Source: Clostridiaceae bacterium (lineage in GTDB: Bacteria > Bacillota > Clostridia > Lachnospirales > Lachnospiraceae). From it: a stretch of DNA of 64,000 bases. The notes below the pieces were generated by a model, which did not search any database, was not told where the DNA came from, and saw only the letters and a program-made list of their open reading frames with translations. Made by a program: the position numbers and the translations under genes. Below, piece by piece: positions 1 through 9,181 of the stretch. The stretch covers positions 29,881 through 93,880 of the forward strand of contig QXXC01000013.1 in NCBI GenBank assembly GCA_009911305.1, written 5' to 3'. Each line of letters begins with the position of its first letter. Position 1 is the first letter of the stretch.

Positions 1-545
1 TGCCGGAAATGGACGGACTCACCCTGTTAGAGGCATTGCGGCGGCAGGGCGTCTCAACGCCCGCGATCTTTTCAACTGCCTTAGACGGGCTCCATGACCG
101 CGTCCGCGGCCTCGACGCCGGCGCGGACGACTATCTGGTAAAGCCCTATGCCATCGAGGAGCTGCTGGCCAGGATCCGCGCCGTTACCCGCAGGCCCGGC
201 CGCATCGCGGATGATGAAACGCTGTCCTTACAGGGCCTTTGCCTTGATCCCGCGCGCAGGGAGCTCTCCTATCTGGAGGCGAGGATCTCCCTCTCCAAAA
301 AAGAAACGGCCCTTTTTGAGTATTTCCTCAAAAATCCCGGCCGGACCCTGAGCCGCAGCGCCATCTTAAGCTATGCCTGGGGCTCCCTAAGCGAGGTGGA
401 GGACGGAAACCTCGACAATTATATCTATTTTCTGAGACGCCGCCTGCGCGCGCTCAGGGCTCCTGTCCGCATCGTCACCGCCCACGGAACCGGATACCGC
501 ATGGAGGAAACGGCCGCACAAGAGGAAGGAAACGGACATGTATAA
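1..545 (+). CDS. Response regulator, OmpR/PhoB family (5' end outside window)
   Basis: Cytoplasmic DNA-binding response regulator that would be phosphorylated by the kinase encoded next. The frame is already open at base 3, so the start and the phosphoacceptor Asp lie before the window. The visible part begins with PEMDG, which normally follows that Asp in the LPxMDG loop. DDYLVKPY supplies the conserved receiver Lys, and a winged-helix DNA-binding domain fills the C-terminal half, ending near HGTGYRM as in PhoB-type proteins. The stop overlaps the ATG of the kinase gene by 8 bp, so the two are translationally coupled. The regulated process cannot be read from the window. Confidence 0.93.
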   Translation, partial: PEMDGLTLLEALRRQGVSTPAIFSTALDGLHDRVRGLDAGADDYLVKPYAIEELLARIRAVTRRPGRIADDETLSLQGLCLDPARRELSYLEARISLSKKETALFEYFLKNPGRTLSRSAILSYAWGSLSEVEDGNLDNYIYFLRRRLRALRAPVRIVTAHGTGYRMEETAAQEEGNGHV

Positions 546-2127
546 GGGCAGCGCAGGCAGAGATGGGACGCATGACGCCCCATCTGAGAACAAAGCGGCC
601 GGAAACAGATTCCATACAGACGCGCAGGCAGACAAATCCGGCAGAAAGCAGGCAGACGCAGGCAGCGCGCCAGACAGGCAGAACAGAGAAACGGCCATGT
701 TCGATCAGGTGCAGAGAAAGCTGGCCCTTCTCTGTACCGCCATGGCCGGCGCTGTCCTTTTTCTGCTGTTATCCGTCCTCTTTACAAGAAATATCGCCAT
801 TCAGAGGCGCGGCGGGGAGGCCGCCTTCCAAAGCCTGTGGATGTCCATAAGCTCCCAGTTCCGGATAACCCCTTCCATAAATGATTCCTATCTGGCGCAG
901 ACTGAGGCCGCCCATCACGCCATTGTCTACATCGAGGAGAACGGCGTTCCCTTCTTCTTCCCCGGCGCATGGCAGCCGGAAAGCGCCAGGGAAAGCCTGA
1001 TCCGCCTCGCCATGGCGCGCGCGGCTAAGGAGGGCGTTTTCCCCCAGATTCCCCCTGTCTCCTCCTCCGAGAACCAGACCGGGGAATTCCAGATCCGCGG
1101 CAGCGCAGGCGACGCCTACTACGGCCGGCTGCTCGTCCTCCCGTCCGGGAAAGGCGCCAAAAGCCTCCTGCTCCTCTGCCATATCACCCCGCTCGCGGTT
1201 CTCGTAAGGCAGCAGCTTCCCCTCTATGCCTTTGCCGCTGCCCTCGGCGCGCTCTGCATCTGGTTTGTCAGCCGCTATATCACCGGACGGGCATTGCGCC
1301 CGGCCAGGGAAGCCGCTGTCAGGCAGGCGGAATTTATCGCCGCCGCCTCCCATGAGCTCCGCTCCCCTCTTGCCGTGATACGCTCCGGGTGCTTTACCGC
1401 CCTGCAGGCCGCGTCCCAGGCCCACAAGGGCAATCCGGACGCCGCAGGCGAAAGCGGATTGTCCCTGCCCCGCATCCTCTCCAATATGGAACGGGAATGC
1501 AGCCGCATGGCCCGCCTTGTAAACGATATGCTCCTTTTGGCGTCCGCCGACGCGGGTACATGGACCTTAGAGCCCACTGAGCTGGACGCTGATACGCTCC
1601 TGATGGACACATACGAAACCTTCCTCCCCCTCTGCCGGCAGAAATCCATCTCCCTCTCCATCACCCTGCCCCGGGAGGCAGGCCCCCGCTTCTATGGCGA
1701 CTCCCAGAGAATCGGGCAGGCGCTTGCGATCCTTCTTGACAACGCGGTCTCTTACACCCCGGCCGGGGGGACAGTCCATCTGTCGCTGTCCTTCTGCCAG
1801 GACGCGCCGGCATCCCTGGAATTTGAAGTCGCGGACAGCGGCCCCGGCATCCCGGATTCTCTTAAAACACAGATCTTTGACCGCTTCTACCGCGCCGACT
1901 CCTCGCGCAGCGCGAAAAAACACTTCGGCCTGGGGCTTGGCATCGCCAGGGAGCTTATGCGCCTTCACGGCGGAACGATACGGGTCTGCGACCGTCCCGG
2001 AGGCGGCAGCCGTTTTATCCTCAGGCTTCCCGCGCTCCGCTCAGACCTCCCGTCCCGCCCGTTTCCGGAAGTACAGGCTGCTCCCAAGAAGCGCCGCCGC
2101 ACCGGCCGCTGCGATCGCGGCGTTTGA
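538..2127 (+). CDS. Sensor histidine kinase, two-component partner of the upstream regulator
   Basis: Membrane kinase of 529 residues if the first ATG is used. A hydrophobic segment at about residues 63-84, an extracytoplasmic region of about 140 residues and a second segment near 228-248 precede the dimerisation domain. The H-box (SHELRSP) has its phosphoacceptor at His272. An N-box (DNAVSYTPAG), a G1 box (DSGPGIPD, about 433) and a G2 box (GLGLG, about 464) form the ATPase domain. The first 53 residues are hydrophilic and low in complexity; ATG 697 (MFDQVQ) is an alternative start just before the first membrane segment. The 3' end runs 87 bp into the convergent dedA gene, giving an arginine-rich tail. 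Confidence 0.92.
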   Translation: MYKGSAGRDGTHDAPSENKAAGNRFHTDAQADKSGRKQADAGSAPDRQNRETAMFDQVQRKLALLCTAMAGAVLFLLLSVLFTRNIAIQRRGGEAAFQSLWMSISSQFRITPSINDSYLAQTEAAHHAIVYIEENGVPFFFPGAWQPESARESLIRLAMARAAKEGVFPQIPPVSSSENQTGEFQIRGSAGDAYYGRLLVLPSGKGAKSLLLLCHITPLAVLVRQQLPLYAFAAALGALCIWFVSRYITGRALRPAREAAVRQAEFIAAASHELRSPLAVIRSGCFTALQAASQAHKGNPDAAGESGLSLPRILSNMERECSRMARLVNDMLLLASADAGTWTLEPTELDADTLLMDTYETFLPLCRQKSISLSITLPREAGPRFYGDSQRIGQALAILLDNAVSYTPAGGTVHLSLSFCQDAPASLEFEVADSGPGIPDSLKTQIFDRFYRADSSRSAKKHFGLGLGIARELMRLHGGTIRVCDRPGGGSRFILRLPALRSDLPSRPFPEVQAAPKKRRRTGRCDRGV

Positions 2128-2658
2128 ATACGTGTGAAGCGCTCCCAAAATCCGCTCCCACGAAGCGCCCGCCGCCGCACCGGCCGTCACCAGAGCCGTA
2201 TTCCAGAGCAGGCTTCCGGCCGTTGTCAGGAGAAGAAAAGGAACCATCCGCATCCCCGCCATACCGGCCGGAATCGAAATCAGGCTGCGGATAATCGGCA
2301 CGCACCGGCAGAAAAACACCGTGCTTTTCCCCTTCCTGTCAAACCACCCCTCCGCGTCCCGCACATCCCCGGCCTCAAAATGCAGCCCCTTCCCCACTCT
2401 CCCCTCCAGAAGAGCGCTCAGCCGCCTCGCCGGAATCAGGCGCCCCACATAATACAAAATCACCGCGCCGGCCACGGAACCCGCCGTGGAGGCCGCAATC
2501 ACCCCCGCGCTTTTCATCTGCGTATACGTTGTCATAAAACCTCCAAACGTCAGAATCACCTCCGACGGAATCGGCGGAAACAGATTTTCCACCAGAATCA
2601 ATACAAAAATACCCGCATATCCGTAGGAATTCATAATCCCAACCACAAACTGCTGCAT
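2041..2658 (-). CDS. DedA family membrane protein (VTT/SNARE-associated domain)
   Basis: Integral membrane protein of 205 residues. The N-terminus (YGYAGIFVLILVENLFPPIP) and the following SEVILTFGGF are typical of the DedA/VTT family, whose members act in envelope homeostasis and, in characterised cases, undecaprenyl-phosphate or phospholipid translocation. Several hydrophobic segments and the re-entrant-loop proline cluster are visible, and the length is normal for the family. The 3' end overlaps the histidine kinase gene tail to tail. The substrate cannot be inferred from sequence. Confidence 0.9.
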   Translation of the reverse strand: MQQFVVGIMNSYGYAGIFVLILVENLFPPIPSEVILTFGGFMTTYTQMKSAGVIAASTAGSVAGAVILYYVGRLIPARRLSALLEGRVGKGLHFEAGDVRDAEGWFDRKGKSTVFFCRCVPIIRSLISIPAGMAGMRMVPFLLLTTAGSLLWNTALVTAGAAAGASWERILGALHTYSNAAIAAAGAAALLGSSLYFRKRAGREV

Positions 2659-2678
2659 CCACTGCCTCCTGAACGTTC

Positions 2679-2712
2679 CGGCCCTGTCTGCGCCTCAGAC
2701 AGAGCCGTTTTT
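2679..2712 (+). terminator. Rho-independent terminator, plus strand, just upstream of dedA
   Basis: CGGC and CTGTCTG (2679-2690) pair with CAGACAG and GCCG (2696-2707) around a 5-nt loop, followed by TTTTT. The T-run suits plus-strand transcription only. The nearest plus-strand gene is the kinase ending at 2127, so transcripts ending here would be antisense to the whole of dedA. Confidence 0.65.
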
Positions 2713-2763
2713 ATAAACTATACCTAAGAGGCGTTATGTATGCCTGTAAGTATGAAATTAGTT

Positions 2764-2810
2764 GTTACGATTCACGGCGGCTAAAAGCAGCCGTTTCCGT
2801 GAACCGTAAC
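2764..2810. repeat. Intergenic inverted repeat (14-bp arms)
   Basis: GTTACGATTCACGG (2764-2777) is matched by CCGTGAACCGTAAC (2797-2810) with one mismatch, and an inner CGGCT/AGCCG extends the stem. There is no T-run, so it is not an obvious terminator. A partly similar start (GTTACGATT) recurs near 20873. It resembles a dispersed hairpin repeat but no second full copy is in the window. Confidence 0.55.
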
Positions 2811-2876
2811 ACGCTTCGCGATGCACACAAACCGCAAAAAACACAGTCTGGCGCCCCTGTTTGTCTGTCAAAGGGA

Positions 2877-2905
2877 TTTACACCCCGGACATTAATTGCT
2901 ATAAT
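2877..2905 (+). promoter_or_regulatory. SigA-type promoter for the small gene at 2956
   Basis: TTTACA (2877-2882), a 17-bp spacer and a perfect TATAAT (2900-2905). Transcription would start near 2912, about 45 bases before the start codon. Confidence 0.7.
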
Positions 2906-2955
2906 GAAAGTACCCGATACATGTAAACAAACACTCATAGAAAGCAGGTGAATTT

Positions 2956-3147
2956 ATGCCAACTGGTATTGAAGTGACAAAAGCGGCTCTTGACGATTTC
3001 AAAAAGATCCAGGAATATATGTTATTAGCAAAAAAGGAGAATGCTACAGAAACATATGCAAAATTGAAAGATGAATATCTGACAATAAAAGCACTACTTA
3101 ATGTATCGGGCGTAAATTTGACGGACATTGATAAGATCAAAGAATAG
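2956..3147 (+). CDS. Small acidic protein of unknown function (63 aa)
   Basis: I do not recognise the family. The 63-residue product is soluble, predicted mostly helical, rich in Lys, Asp and Glu, and has no membrane segment or cysteine pair. Support for a real gene comes from the strong promoter 50 bases upstream, an AGCAGGTG ribosome site 5 bases before ATG, and codon use that is clean though more AT-rich than the neighbours. A second promoter follows directly, so it is probably a single-gene transcript. Confidence 0.6.
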   Translation: MPTGIEVTKAALDDFKKIQEYMLLAKKENATETYAKLKDEYLTIKALLNVSGVNLTDIDKIKE

Positions 3148-3169
3148 CATTTAATTGAATTGCAGCCAT

Positions 3170-3198
3170 TGGACAATTCCGGCCGGGTATGCTATAAT
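3170..3198 (+). promoter_or_regulatory. Extended -10 promoter for the membrane protein at 3283
   Basis: TGGACA (3170-3175), a 17-bp spacer and TATAAT (3193-3198) preceded by TG at 3190-3191, giving an extended -10 element. Predicted start near 3205, leaving an approximately 78-nt leader that contains a strong hairpin. Confidence 0.75.
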
Positions 3199-3225
3199 GG
3201 CCCCAGCAGTTTATCAATCAACACC

Positions 3226-3265
3226 CCCGCGGGCAGCCAGGCAGGCCCGCCTGGTTGCCCGCGGG
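3226..3265 (+). other. Strong leader hairpin next to the ribosome binding site
   Basis: CCCGCGGGCAGCCAGGC (3226-3242) pairs with GCCTGGTTGCCCGCGGG (3249-3265) over 17 positions with one G-U wobble and a 6-nt loop. The stem ends 5 bases before AGAGG, the ribosome site of the next gene, and no T-run follows. It may stabilise the message or modulate translation. Confidence 0.65.
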
Positions 3266-3282
3266 ATGAAAGAGGTATCCAT

Positions 3283-4059
3283 ATGACAGACTTTTTTCAG
3301 AAAATGAATGAGGGATATGCGCAGAAGCATTTCCCCACCGGATCCGTATTTGAGAGCGCTTCAAAAACCTTAAAGCGCCGGAGCTTCGTCGGGATTATCG
3401 TCATCGGCGTGTGGGTAATCGGCGCTCTTTTCGGGCTCTTTTGGGGCATTGGAAGAACCATGGAATTTATGGCTGAGGGGAAGGACGATATGCTGGGAGT
3501 GGGCCTGGTGATCTGCGGCTTCTTCGCTGTGATCGCGCTGATTTCCGGGATTATCCTTTATTTCTTCATCAGGAACACGAGGCAGAAAAGGAGCGATTAT
3601 ATCAAACTTTCCGCGAAAAAGAGCCAGTTGCCGGAGAGTGAGATCGAAGCCTTTGACCGGCAGGCCGTCGCCTCCGACACCTGCATCTTAAAGCTGACGG
3701 CAGGCATTGACCGGGTTCTCTCAAGCGCCACCAACAAGGACGGATTGCTCACAAGAGACTATATTTATCTGGCAAATCCCGCCCTGATTGTCATGCGGGT
3801 GAAGGATGTAAGGGCCTGCTGCTTCAACGATTATACATATTACATCAACACCGGAAAACGCTCCAAAAAGATCCATGGCCTGGCCATTACGCTGATCGCT
3901 TCCAATGGAGTCACTGACACCTCCGACACAACGGAAGCCGCCGGGCAGGCTCTCATGGCGCTTCTCAAGGAGCGCAACAGCGCCATTGATACCAATGACG
4001 GAAAGGTGGTGCCCGAGGGGGCGCTTGACGCTTACAGGAAAAAGGTGTTAGGAAGATAA
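3283..4059 (+). CDS. Membrane protein of unknown function (258 aa)
   Basis: No family recognised. ATG 3283 is chosen because AGAGG lies 7 bases upstream and the in-frame sequence before it is leader hairpin. After about 30 soluble residues there are two membrane segments (about 37-58 and 73-98) separated by a short loop. A roughly 155-residue cytoplasmic domain follows, containing a predicted beta-rich stretch (YIYLANPALIVMRVKDV). It is expressed from its own extended -10 promoter. The remnant of another gene lies directly downstream on the opposite strand and overlaps its last codons. Confidence 0.75.
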   Translation: MTDFFQKMNEGYAQKHFPTGSVFESASKTLKRRSFVGIIVIGVWVIGALFGLFWGIGRTMEFMAEGKDDMLGVGLVICGFFAVIALISGIILYFFIRNTRQKRSDYIKLSAKKSQLPESEIEAFDRQAVASDTCILKLTAGIDRVLSSATNKDGLLTRDYIYLANPALIVMRVKDVRACCFNDYTYYINTGKRSKKIHGLAITLIASNGVTDTSDTTEAAGQALMALLKERNSAIDTNDGKVVPEGALDAYRKKVLGR

Positions 4060-4505
4060 ATGATCGTCTTATCCTGTTCGGGAAGCTGTCCGGCCAGGAA
4101 TGCGTGGTAAATGTTTTCCTGATAGCCGTAAAAACTAATTGTATCAAACAGCGGGCCGTTTATATACTCCTGCCGCCTCCTGGCATCGCCCTTCCACAGC
4201 GCGCCAAACAGTGCTGCACGGCCGCTGGCTTCGGTTTTTGCCAGGAACCATTACATTTGATGCTTTTGCTGAATAAGGCTCTGATTTCAGCGTTCGGTAT
4301 CGTCAGTGCGAGGCTCCCGCTACCGGGAGCCTACGGGATATCTTTTGGCCGCATCCTGGTCAGCTAACCAGCGAAATACAGCAGTGTCCGGATATTCCTT
4401 TCAGAAGAATGCACCGCATCATAGGTCAGGTTGGGCTCAACCGGTTCAATAATATATCCTCCCAGTCTCAGGCGCTAAAGACTCATAAGCTGCAAAATAT
4501 CTGCT
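4040..4505 (-). pseudogene. Decayed AAA-ATPase-like / PD-(D/E)XK nuclease family gene (C-terminal part)
   Basis: Translating the minus strand gives recognisable pieces of the large clostridial family that joins an AAA-ATPase-like domain to a C-terminal PD-(D/E)XK nuclease. From about 4440 downward come EPNLTYDAVHSSERN and, after a TAG, LALTIPNAEIRALF. In a different frame from about 4250 come LFGALWKGDARR and FDTISFYGYQENIYHAFLAG. At least two in-frame stops and one frameshift are present, and the nuclease active-site region is missing because the fragment ends in the neighbouring gene. The sequence includes a GGCTCCCG/CGGGAGCC inverted repeat at 4311-4332. This remnant accounts for the otherwise empty 490 bp. 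The family call rests on remembered motifs. Confidence 0.6.
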
Positions 4506-4552
4506 GTGCTTATAGCTTACCTATCCCCAAAGCACTCACATCGCCCGCCCTC

Positions 4553-5470
4553 TCACACCTTCCCATACAGATCATACGGCGTCTCCTGATAGACGTAATA
4601 ATTCAGCCAGTTCGAGTACAGCGTATTCGCCATATTCCGCCACGTAAGCGCCGGCATGGAAAAGGGATCATTATTTTCATAGTAATTGCAGGGCAGCTCC
4701 GGATCGAGCCCTTTCTTTAAATCGCGGTGGTATTCATTATTCAGGGTCATCCGGTCATATTCCGGGTGGCCCTGCATAAAGATCTGCTTTCCGTCACGGC
4801 TCATGACAAGGAACACGCCGGCTTCCTCCGACTGGGCCAGTACCCTCAGCTCCGGGCGCCTGTTTATATCCTCCCTGCGCACCTCGGTATAACGGGAATG
4901 CGGGCAGTAAAAGTAATCATCCAGACTGCGCACCAGCGGGACCTTGCGGTCCAGAACCTTATGACGGTAAATACCGGAAAGTTTCTTTTTCCTCGCATAC
5001 TTTGGTATGCCGTAGTGATAATACAGACCAGCCTGAGCGCCCCAGCAGATATGCAGCGTGGAGGTCACGCGGCTCCTGCTCCATTCCATGATCTCAGAAA
5101 GCTCCGGCCAGTATTGGACCTCCTCATATTCCAGATTCTCCACCGGAGCTCCGGTAATGATCATCCCGTCAAACCTGCGGTTTTTCACCTCGTCAAAGGT
5201 GATATAAAATTTATTCAGATGGCTTGCCGAAGTGTTTTTCGATTCGTGCGAGGCAATCATCAGAAACGTACAGTCCACCTGCAGGGGCGTATTGGACAGC
5301 GCGCGCAGAAGCTGCGTCTCCGTGTCCTCTTTTATCGGCATCAGGTTCAGGATCAGGATCTCCAGAGGGCGGATATCCTGGCTTAACGCCCGCTCCTCGT
5401 CCATGACAAATATATTTTCAGATTCCAGCACGGATTTGGCCGGCAGATCCCTTTGTATTTTAATCGGCAT
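4553..5470 (-). CDS. metA: Homoserine O-acetyltransferase (MetA family)
   Basis: Acylates L-homoserine in the first committed step of methionine synthesis. The start at 5470 (MPIKIQ) follows GGAGACGAAC; a longer in-frame reading runs through ligA and is rejected. Of the 305 residues, Cys142 (HICWGAQAG) is the nucleophile, and His235 and Glu237 (GHPEYD) complete the site. Residue 111 is Glu (GAPVE), which in characterised MetA proteins gives preference for acetyl-CoA over succinyl-CoA, so acetylhomoserine is the expected product despite the usual succinyltransferase label. The start overlaps the end of ligA by 11 bp, implying coupling. No SAM riboswitch is visible because the gene has no leader of its own. 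Confidence 0.95.
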   Translation of the reverse strand: MPIKIQRDLPAKSVLESENIFVMDEERALSQDIRPLEILILNLMPIKEDTETQLLRALSNTPLQVDCTFLMIASHESKNTSASHLNKFYITFDEVKNRRFDGMIITGAPVENLEYEEVQYWPELSEIMEWSRSRVTSTLHICWGAQAGLYYHYGIPKYARKKKLSGIYRHKVLDRKVPLVRSLDDYFYCPHSRYTEVRREDINRRPELRVLAQSEEAGVFLVMSRDGKQIFMQGHPEYDRMTLNNEYHRDLKKGLDPELPCNYYENNDPFSMPALTWRNMANTLYSNWLNYYVYQETPYDLYGKV

Positions 5471-7625
5471 GTTCGTCTCCTTCTTTCTTCTGCTGTACAG
5501 GCGGATCTGAAACGTCCCTGCCGCCCTCCGGTTCTGCGCTGTTCTGCGATTCTGCGCCGTTCTCCGGCTCTTTCCCATCCTCTTCCCTCTCCTCCAGCAT
5601 GGCCAAAAACATCTCCTCAGAGATAACCGGCACGCCCAGCTCCCTGGCCTTTTTGTTTTTGGAAGAGGCAGAAGCGGTATCATTATTGATGAGGTAATTC
5701 GTTTTTCCCGTCACCGATCCGGTCACCTTGCCCCCCAGCGCCTCAATGCGGTCCTTCAGCTCCTTGCGGTTCTTAAAATGCTCCACGGTTCCTGTGATGA
5801 CAAAATTCATCCCCGCAAGCGCCGCCCCGCCGTCGTCCTCCTCGTCCGCAGCGGCGGCGATGGTCAATTCCTTAAACAGACGATCCACGATCGCGTTATT
5901 GCTCTCTTTCGAGAAAAATTCGATCCACGCGTCCGCCAGCACCTCTCCTATGCCGTCCACAGACACCAGCTCTTCCCTGTCCGCGCCGCGCATCGCTTCA
6001 AAATCATTCTTAAAATGGCGGCAGAGCATCCTGGCGTTTGCCAGCCCGATCCCCGTGATGCCCAGGCTGAAAATCACTCTCGGAAGCGTCGTCTCAGACG
6101 CGGCCTTTGTCGCCTCCATCAGGTTGTCAAAGGATTTCTGCCCAAAACCGTCCATCTTTACGATCTCTTCCTCATATCGATCCAGATGAAACAGATCCGC
6201 GTATTCATGGATGAAGCCCACGCCGATGAATTTTTCAAGCGTCGCCTCGGAAAGTCCCCTGATATTCAGGGCATCCCGGCTGGTGAACAGGGTAAAGCTC
6301 TTGATTTTTTTCGCCTGACATTCGGGATTTGTACAGTACAAAGCCTTTACATCATTCATCTGCCGGATGTTCGTGGGGCCGCCGCACACCGGGCACGTTT
6401 CCGGTATATCGCGGACGCCGCTTCTTGTTAAATTTTCCGCAATCTGAGGAATGATCATATTGGCCTTGTATACCGTAATCCGATCGCCTGCTCCCAGCTC
6501 AAGGCCCTCCAGTATGCTTAAATTGTGGACGCTCGCCCGGCTGACCGTCGTCCCCTCCAGCTCCACGGGCTCAAATACGGCCACGGGATTGATAAGCCCT
6601 GTCCTTGAAGCGCTCCATTCAATGTAGGAAAGCGTCGTCTCCTGCAGCTCATCCGCCCATTTAAAAGCAATGGAATCCCTGGGGAATTTGTCAGTGCGGC
6701 CAAGCGAACGGCCGTATGCAATGTCGTCATACAGGAGAACCAGGCCGTCAGACGGGATGTCATTTTGCTCCACCCGGCCGGAAAACGCCTCCACCGCTTC
6801 GGCCAGCGTTTCCCGTTCCACCTCCCGGTACTCCACGACCTCAAAACCCTGGGACGAGAGCCACAGGAACTGCTCCTTCCTGGAATTGTTGAAATCAGCG
6901 CCGTCTGCGCTTACCAGGCTGAAGGCATAAAAACGGACGTTCCTGCGGGCCGTCACCGCGCTGTCCTGCTGGCGGACCGAGCCGCTGCAGAGATTCCGCG
7001 GATTCTTGTAGCGGGCGTCCACATCTTCGATCTGTTCATTGATCCGCTTAAAATCCGAGTAGCGGATCACCGCCTCTCCCCGCAGAACCGCCTTCCCCTG
7101 AAACGCGATATGGAGCGGCACGTTGGCAAATACCCGGGCATTGCTTGTGATGACCTCCCCGATCTCCCCGCTGCCGCGCGTCACGGCCTTTTTAAGCTCT
7201 CCCCCGTCGTAAGTGAGCACAATGGTCAGCCCGTCCAGCTTCCAGGAGAGCAGCCCCTTTTGCTCTCCCAGCCATTCCCCCAGCTCCTCCACGCTCTTTG
7301 TCTTGTTCAGTGACAGCATCGGGCTCTCATGGCGCTCCTTGGGAAGCGAGCTCACCACCTCATAGCCCACATTCCTCGTGGGGCTGCCGCTTAAAACCAC
7401 TCCTGTTTTCTCCTCCAGGCAAAGCAGCTCGTCATAAAGCCTGTCGTATTCCAGATTGCTCATGATCTCGCGGCTCTCCTGGTAATAGGCCCTCCCGGCC
7501 TCTCTCAGCCGCTCAACCAGCTCACGGATCCTTGCGACAGCGCCGGCCCGGCCGGCCTCCTGTCCCTTTTCCTCCTCTGTCTGCACACTGTCCTGCGTTC
7601 TATACTGCATTCTGATCCCATCCAT
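5460..7625 (-). CDS. ligA: NAD-dependent DNA ligase LigA
   Basis: Seals nicks in duplex DNA in replication and repair using NAD. Order of parts: Ia-like N-terminus ([21 protein letters not shown]), adenylation domain with catalytic Lys in SWKLDG (Lys129 from this start), OB fold with [16 protein letters not shown], a four-cysteine zinc finger (CPVCGG and YCTNPEC), helix-hairpin-helix repeats, and a C-terminal BRCT domain ([12 protein letters not shown] onward). I place the start at ATG 7625, after the rluF stop, with AAAGAG upstream; GTG 7658 would add 11 residues and overlap rluF. A low-complexity acidic tail follows the BRCT domain. Sequence is somewhat divergent from model LigA but all motifs are kept. 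Confidence 0.93.
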   Translation of the reverse strand: MDGIRMQYRTQDSVQTEEEKGQEAGRAGAVARIRELVERLREAGRAYYQESREIMSNLEYDRLYDELLCLEEKTGVVLSGSPTRNVGYEVVSSLPKERHESPMLSLNKTKSVEELGEWLGEQKGLLSWKLDGLTIVLTYDGGELKKAVTRGSGEIGEVITSNARVFANVPLHIAFQGKAVLRGEAVIRYSDFKRINEQIEDVDARYKNPRNLCSGSVRQQDSAVTARRNVRFYAFSLVSADGADFNNSRKEQFLWLSSQGFEVVEYREVERETLAEAVEAFSGRVEQNDIPSDGLVLLYDDIAYGRSLGRTDKFPRDSIAFKWADELQETTLSYIEWSASRTGLINPVAVFEPVELEGTTVSRASVHNLSILEGLELGAGDRITVYKANMIIPQIAENLTRSGVRDIPETCPVCGGPTNIRQMNDVKALYCTNPECQAKKIKSFTLFTSRDALNIRGLSEATLEKFIGVGFIHEYADLFHLDRYEEEIVKMDGFGQKSFDNLMEATKAASETTLPRVIFSLGITGIGLANARMLCRHFKNDFEAMRGADREELVSVDGIGEVLADAWIEFFSKESNNAIVDRLFKELTIAAAADEEDDGGAALAGMNFVITGTVEHFKNRKELKDRIEALGGKVTGSVTGKTNYLINNDTASASSKNKKARELGVPVISEEMFLAMLEEREEDGKEPENGAESQNSAEPEGGRDVSDPPVQQKKEGDEHAD

Positions 7626-7641
7626 TTCTGCAACTGCTCTT

Positions 7642-8433
7642 TCACTCAGCGGACGCACCGCGGCCGCACACCGGCCGGCTTCCTCCCATATCGAGAAGCC
7701 TGCGAAGCTCCTCCCACTCCTCTTTCGTAACCTCGCGGCACTGCCCTGTCTTTAGCCCGTCCAGCCTGATATTCATGATGCGCACACGTTTTAAGGCTGT
7801 TACCTCAAAGCCCAGGGCCCCGCACATCCGGCGGATCTGGCGGTTCAGCCCCTGAGTCAGTGTGATGCGAAAGGACCGCTCTCCTGTCTTTTCCACGCGG
7901 CAGGGCCTTGTGACCGTATCCAGTATCGGCACGCCGCACGCCATCCGGCGGATAAACGCATCGTTTACCGGACGGCTGACCGTCACCTCATACTCCTTTT
8001 CATGGCCGTTTCTGGCGCGCAGGATCTGATCCGAGAGCGCGCCCTGGTTCGTCATGAGGAGCAGTCCCTCTGATTCCTTATCGAGACGTCCCACAGGGTA
8101 AATGCGCAGGGGAAACTGAATAAAATCCACTATATTTTCCGCCCGGTCCTTATCCGAGGTCGTGCAGACGATCCCCCTGGGCTTATTGACTGCCAGAAGC
8201 ACCGGGCGCTCTCCTCCCGTTACCCGTCTGCCGCCGCACACGATCTCCTGGGAGGGAAATACCCGCATCCCGGTTGACGCCTGTTTTCCGTCCACAAACA
8301 CCTCGCCGGCCCCGATCCGCCGATCCGCCTCCCGGCGCGAGCAGACGCCTGCTTCACTTAAATATTTGTTCAGGCGGATCCCCTGGACGGACGAACCCAG
8401 ACTCTCCTTATCCTGCCTTTTCCTATCTGTCAT
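7642..8433 (-). CDS. rluF: 23S rRNA pseudouridine synthase, RluF/RluB-RsuA family
   Basis: Isomerises a uridine in 23S rRNA. An S4 RNA-binding domain (RLNKYLSEAGVCSRREADR) is followed by the catalytic domain with GRLDKESEGLLLMTN, whose Asp is the nucleophile, and by QGLNRQIRRMCGALGFEV. Overall similarity to E. coli RluF (HEKEYEVTV, GVPILDTVT) favours the U2604-type enzyme over RluB or RsuA. Start at 8433 (MTDRKR) with GGGGAG upstream; the longer open frame lies over recO and is not coding. The stop lies just before ligA, so the two are probably co-transcribed. Confidence 0.88.
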   Translation of the reverse strand: MTDRKRQDKESLGSSVQGIRLNKYLSEAGVCSRREADRRIGAGEVFVDGKQASTGMRVFPSQEIVCGGRRVTGGERPVLLAVNKPRGIVCTTSDKDRAENIVDFIQFPLRIYPVGRLDKESEGLLLMTNQGALSDQILRARNGHEKEYEVTVSRPVNDAFIRRMACGVPILDTVTRPCRVEKTGERSFRITLTQGLNRQIRRMCGALGFEVTALKRVRIMNIRLDGLKTGQCREVTKEEWEELRRLLDMGGSRPVCGRGASAE

Positions 8434-8509
8434 AACCTGTATTCTCCCCGGCTCATCTCCTGCCCTGCCTGTTGCCGCGCCCGCCAGAAGAAGCGTTTTC
8501 AGGCACGCT

Positions 8510-9163
8510 TTATCCGCGCTGCAGCGTCCGCAGGATTTCCAGAGAATGAAACTCCCTGTCGATAAACCGCCTCTTATTCTCCTCCACACACCGCCTGAAC
8601 TCCCCAAAGGCCTCCTCCTTAAGGAGAAAGGTATACAGCTTTTCAAGCGGTGAAAACGCCGTATACTCCCAGGCATAGGCCGCCGAATCGCCGGCAGCCC
8701 CAGGAGGCTGCCTCGTATACTCCCCGTTTATGACCATGATCCTCAGCTCAAAGATACGCTGAACCAGGGGATTGGGGAGCGCCGGCTTTAAAAGCGCCCG
8801 AAAGGACTGGTATAAAAGGCGCAGCGTCTCTCCCCCGTCAATGCCCTCCCGCCCGTAATAGTCGGCGAATTCCGCAAAATACGAGGCATAGCAGGCGCAT
8901 TCCACATCCTTTTCCAGCCCTTCAAAATAATTCTCGATTTCCGCGCCGTAGAGGCTGTAGGCGTCCCGCCCCGGCGCCAGGGTAAAGGTCCCGAACGCAA
9001 AAGGCCGGCCGGGAGCCCGCAGAAGGCTTCCGGGCCGCTTGGCCCCTCTGGCAAACGCTGTGATTTTCCCCCGCTCCCTGGTCAGTATCACCAGACGCTT
9101 GTCATATTCCCCGGACGGGGCGGCCATCAGAACCATCCCCGTCGCCTGCACGAGATCCCGCAT
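8510..9163 (-). CDS. recO: DNA repair protein RecO
   Basis: Mediator that helps load RecA on SSB-coated DNA in the RecFOR pathway. The N-terminal OB fold is recognisable (VLMAAPSGEYDKRLVILTRERGKITAFARGAKR in two adjoining stretches), followed by the helical domain. At 217 residues it is shorter than the usual 240-260, and the CxxC zinc-binding pairs found in many RecO proteins are absent. It sits 19 bp after era, the common Firmicute arrangement. GGGGCGG precedes the ATG. Confidence 0.9.
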   Translation of the reverse strand: MRDLVQATGMVLMAAPSGEYDKRLVILTRERGKITAFARGAKRPGSLLRAPGRPFAFGTFTLAPGRDAYSLYGAEIENYFEGLEKDVECACYASYFAEFADYYGREGIDGGETLRLLYQSFRALLKPALPNPLVQRIFELRIMVINGEYTRQPPGAAGDSAAYAWEYTAFSPLEKLYTFLLKEEAFGEFRRCVEENKRRFIDREFHSLEILRTLQRG

Positions 9164-9181
9164 ACTGTCCGCCCCTTCCGC

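Noticed and set aside
2736..2951. 71-codon frame before the small gene at 2956
   Set aside because: It spans an inverted repeat and a promoter and has no ribosome site.
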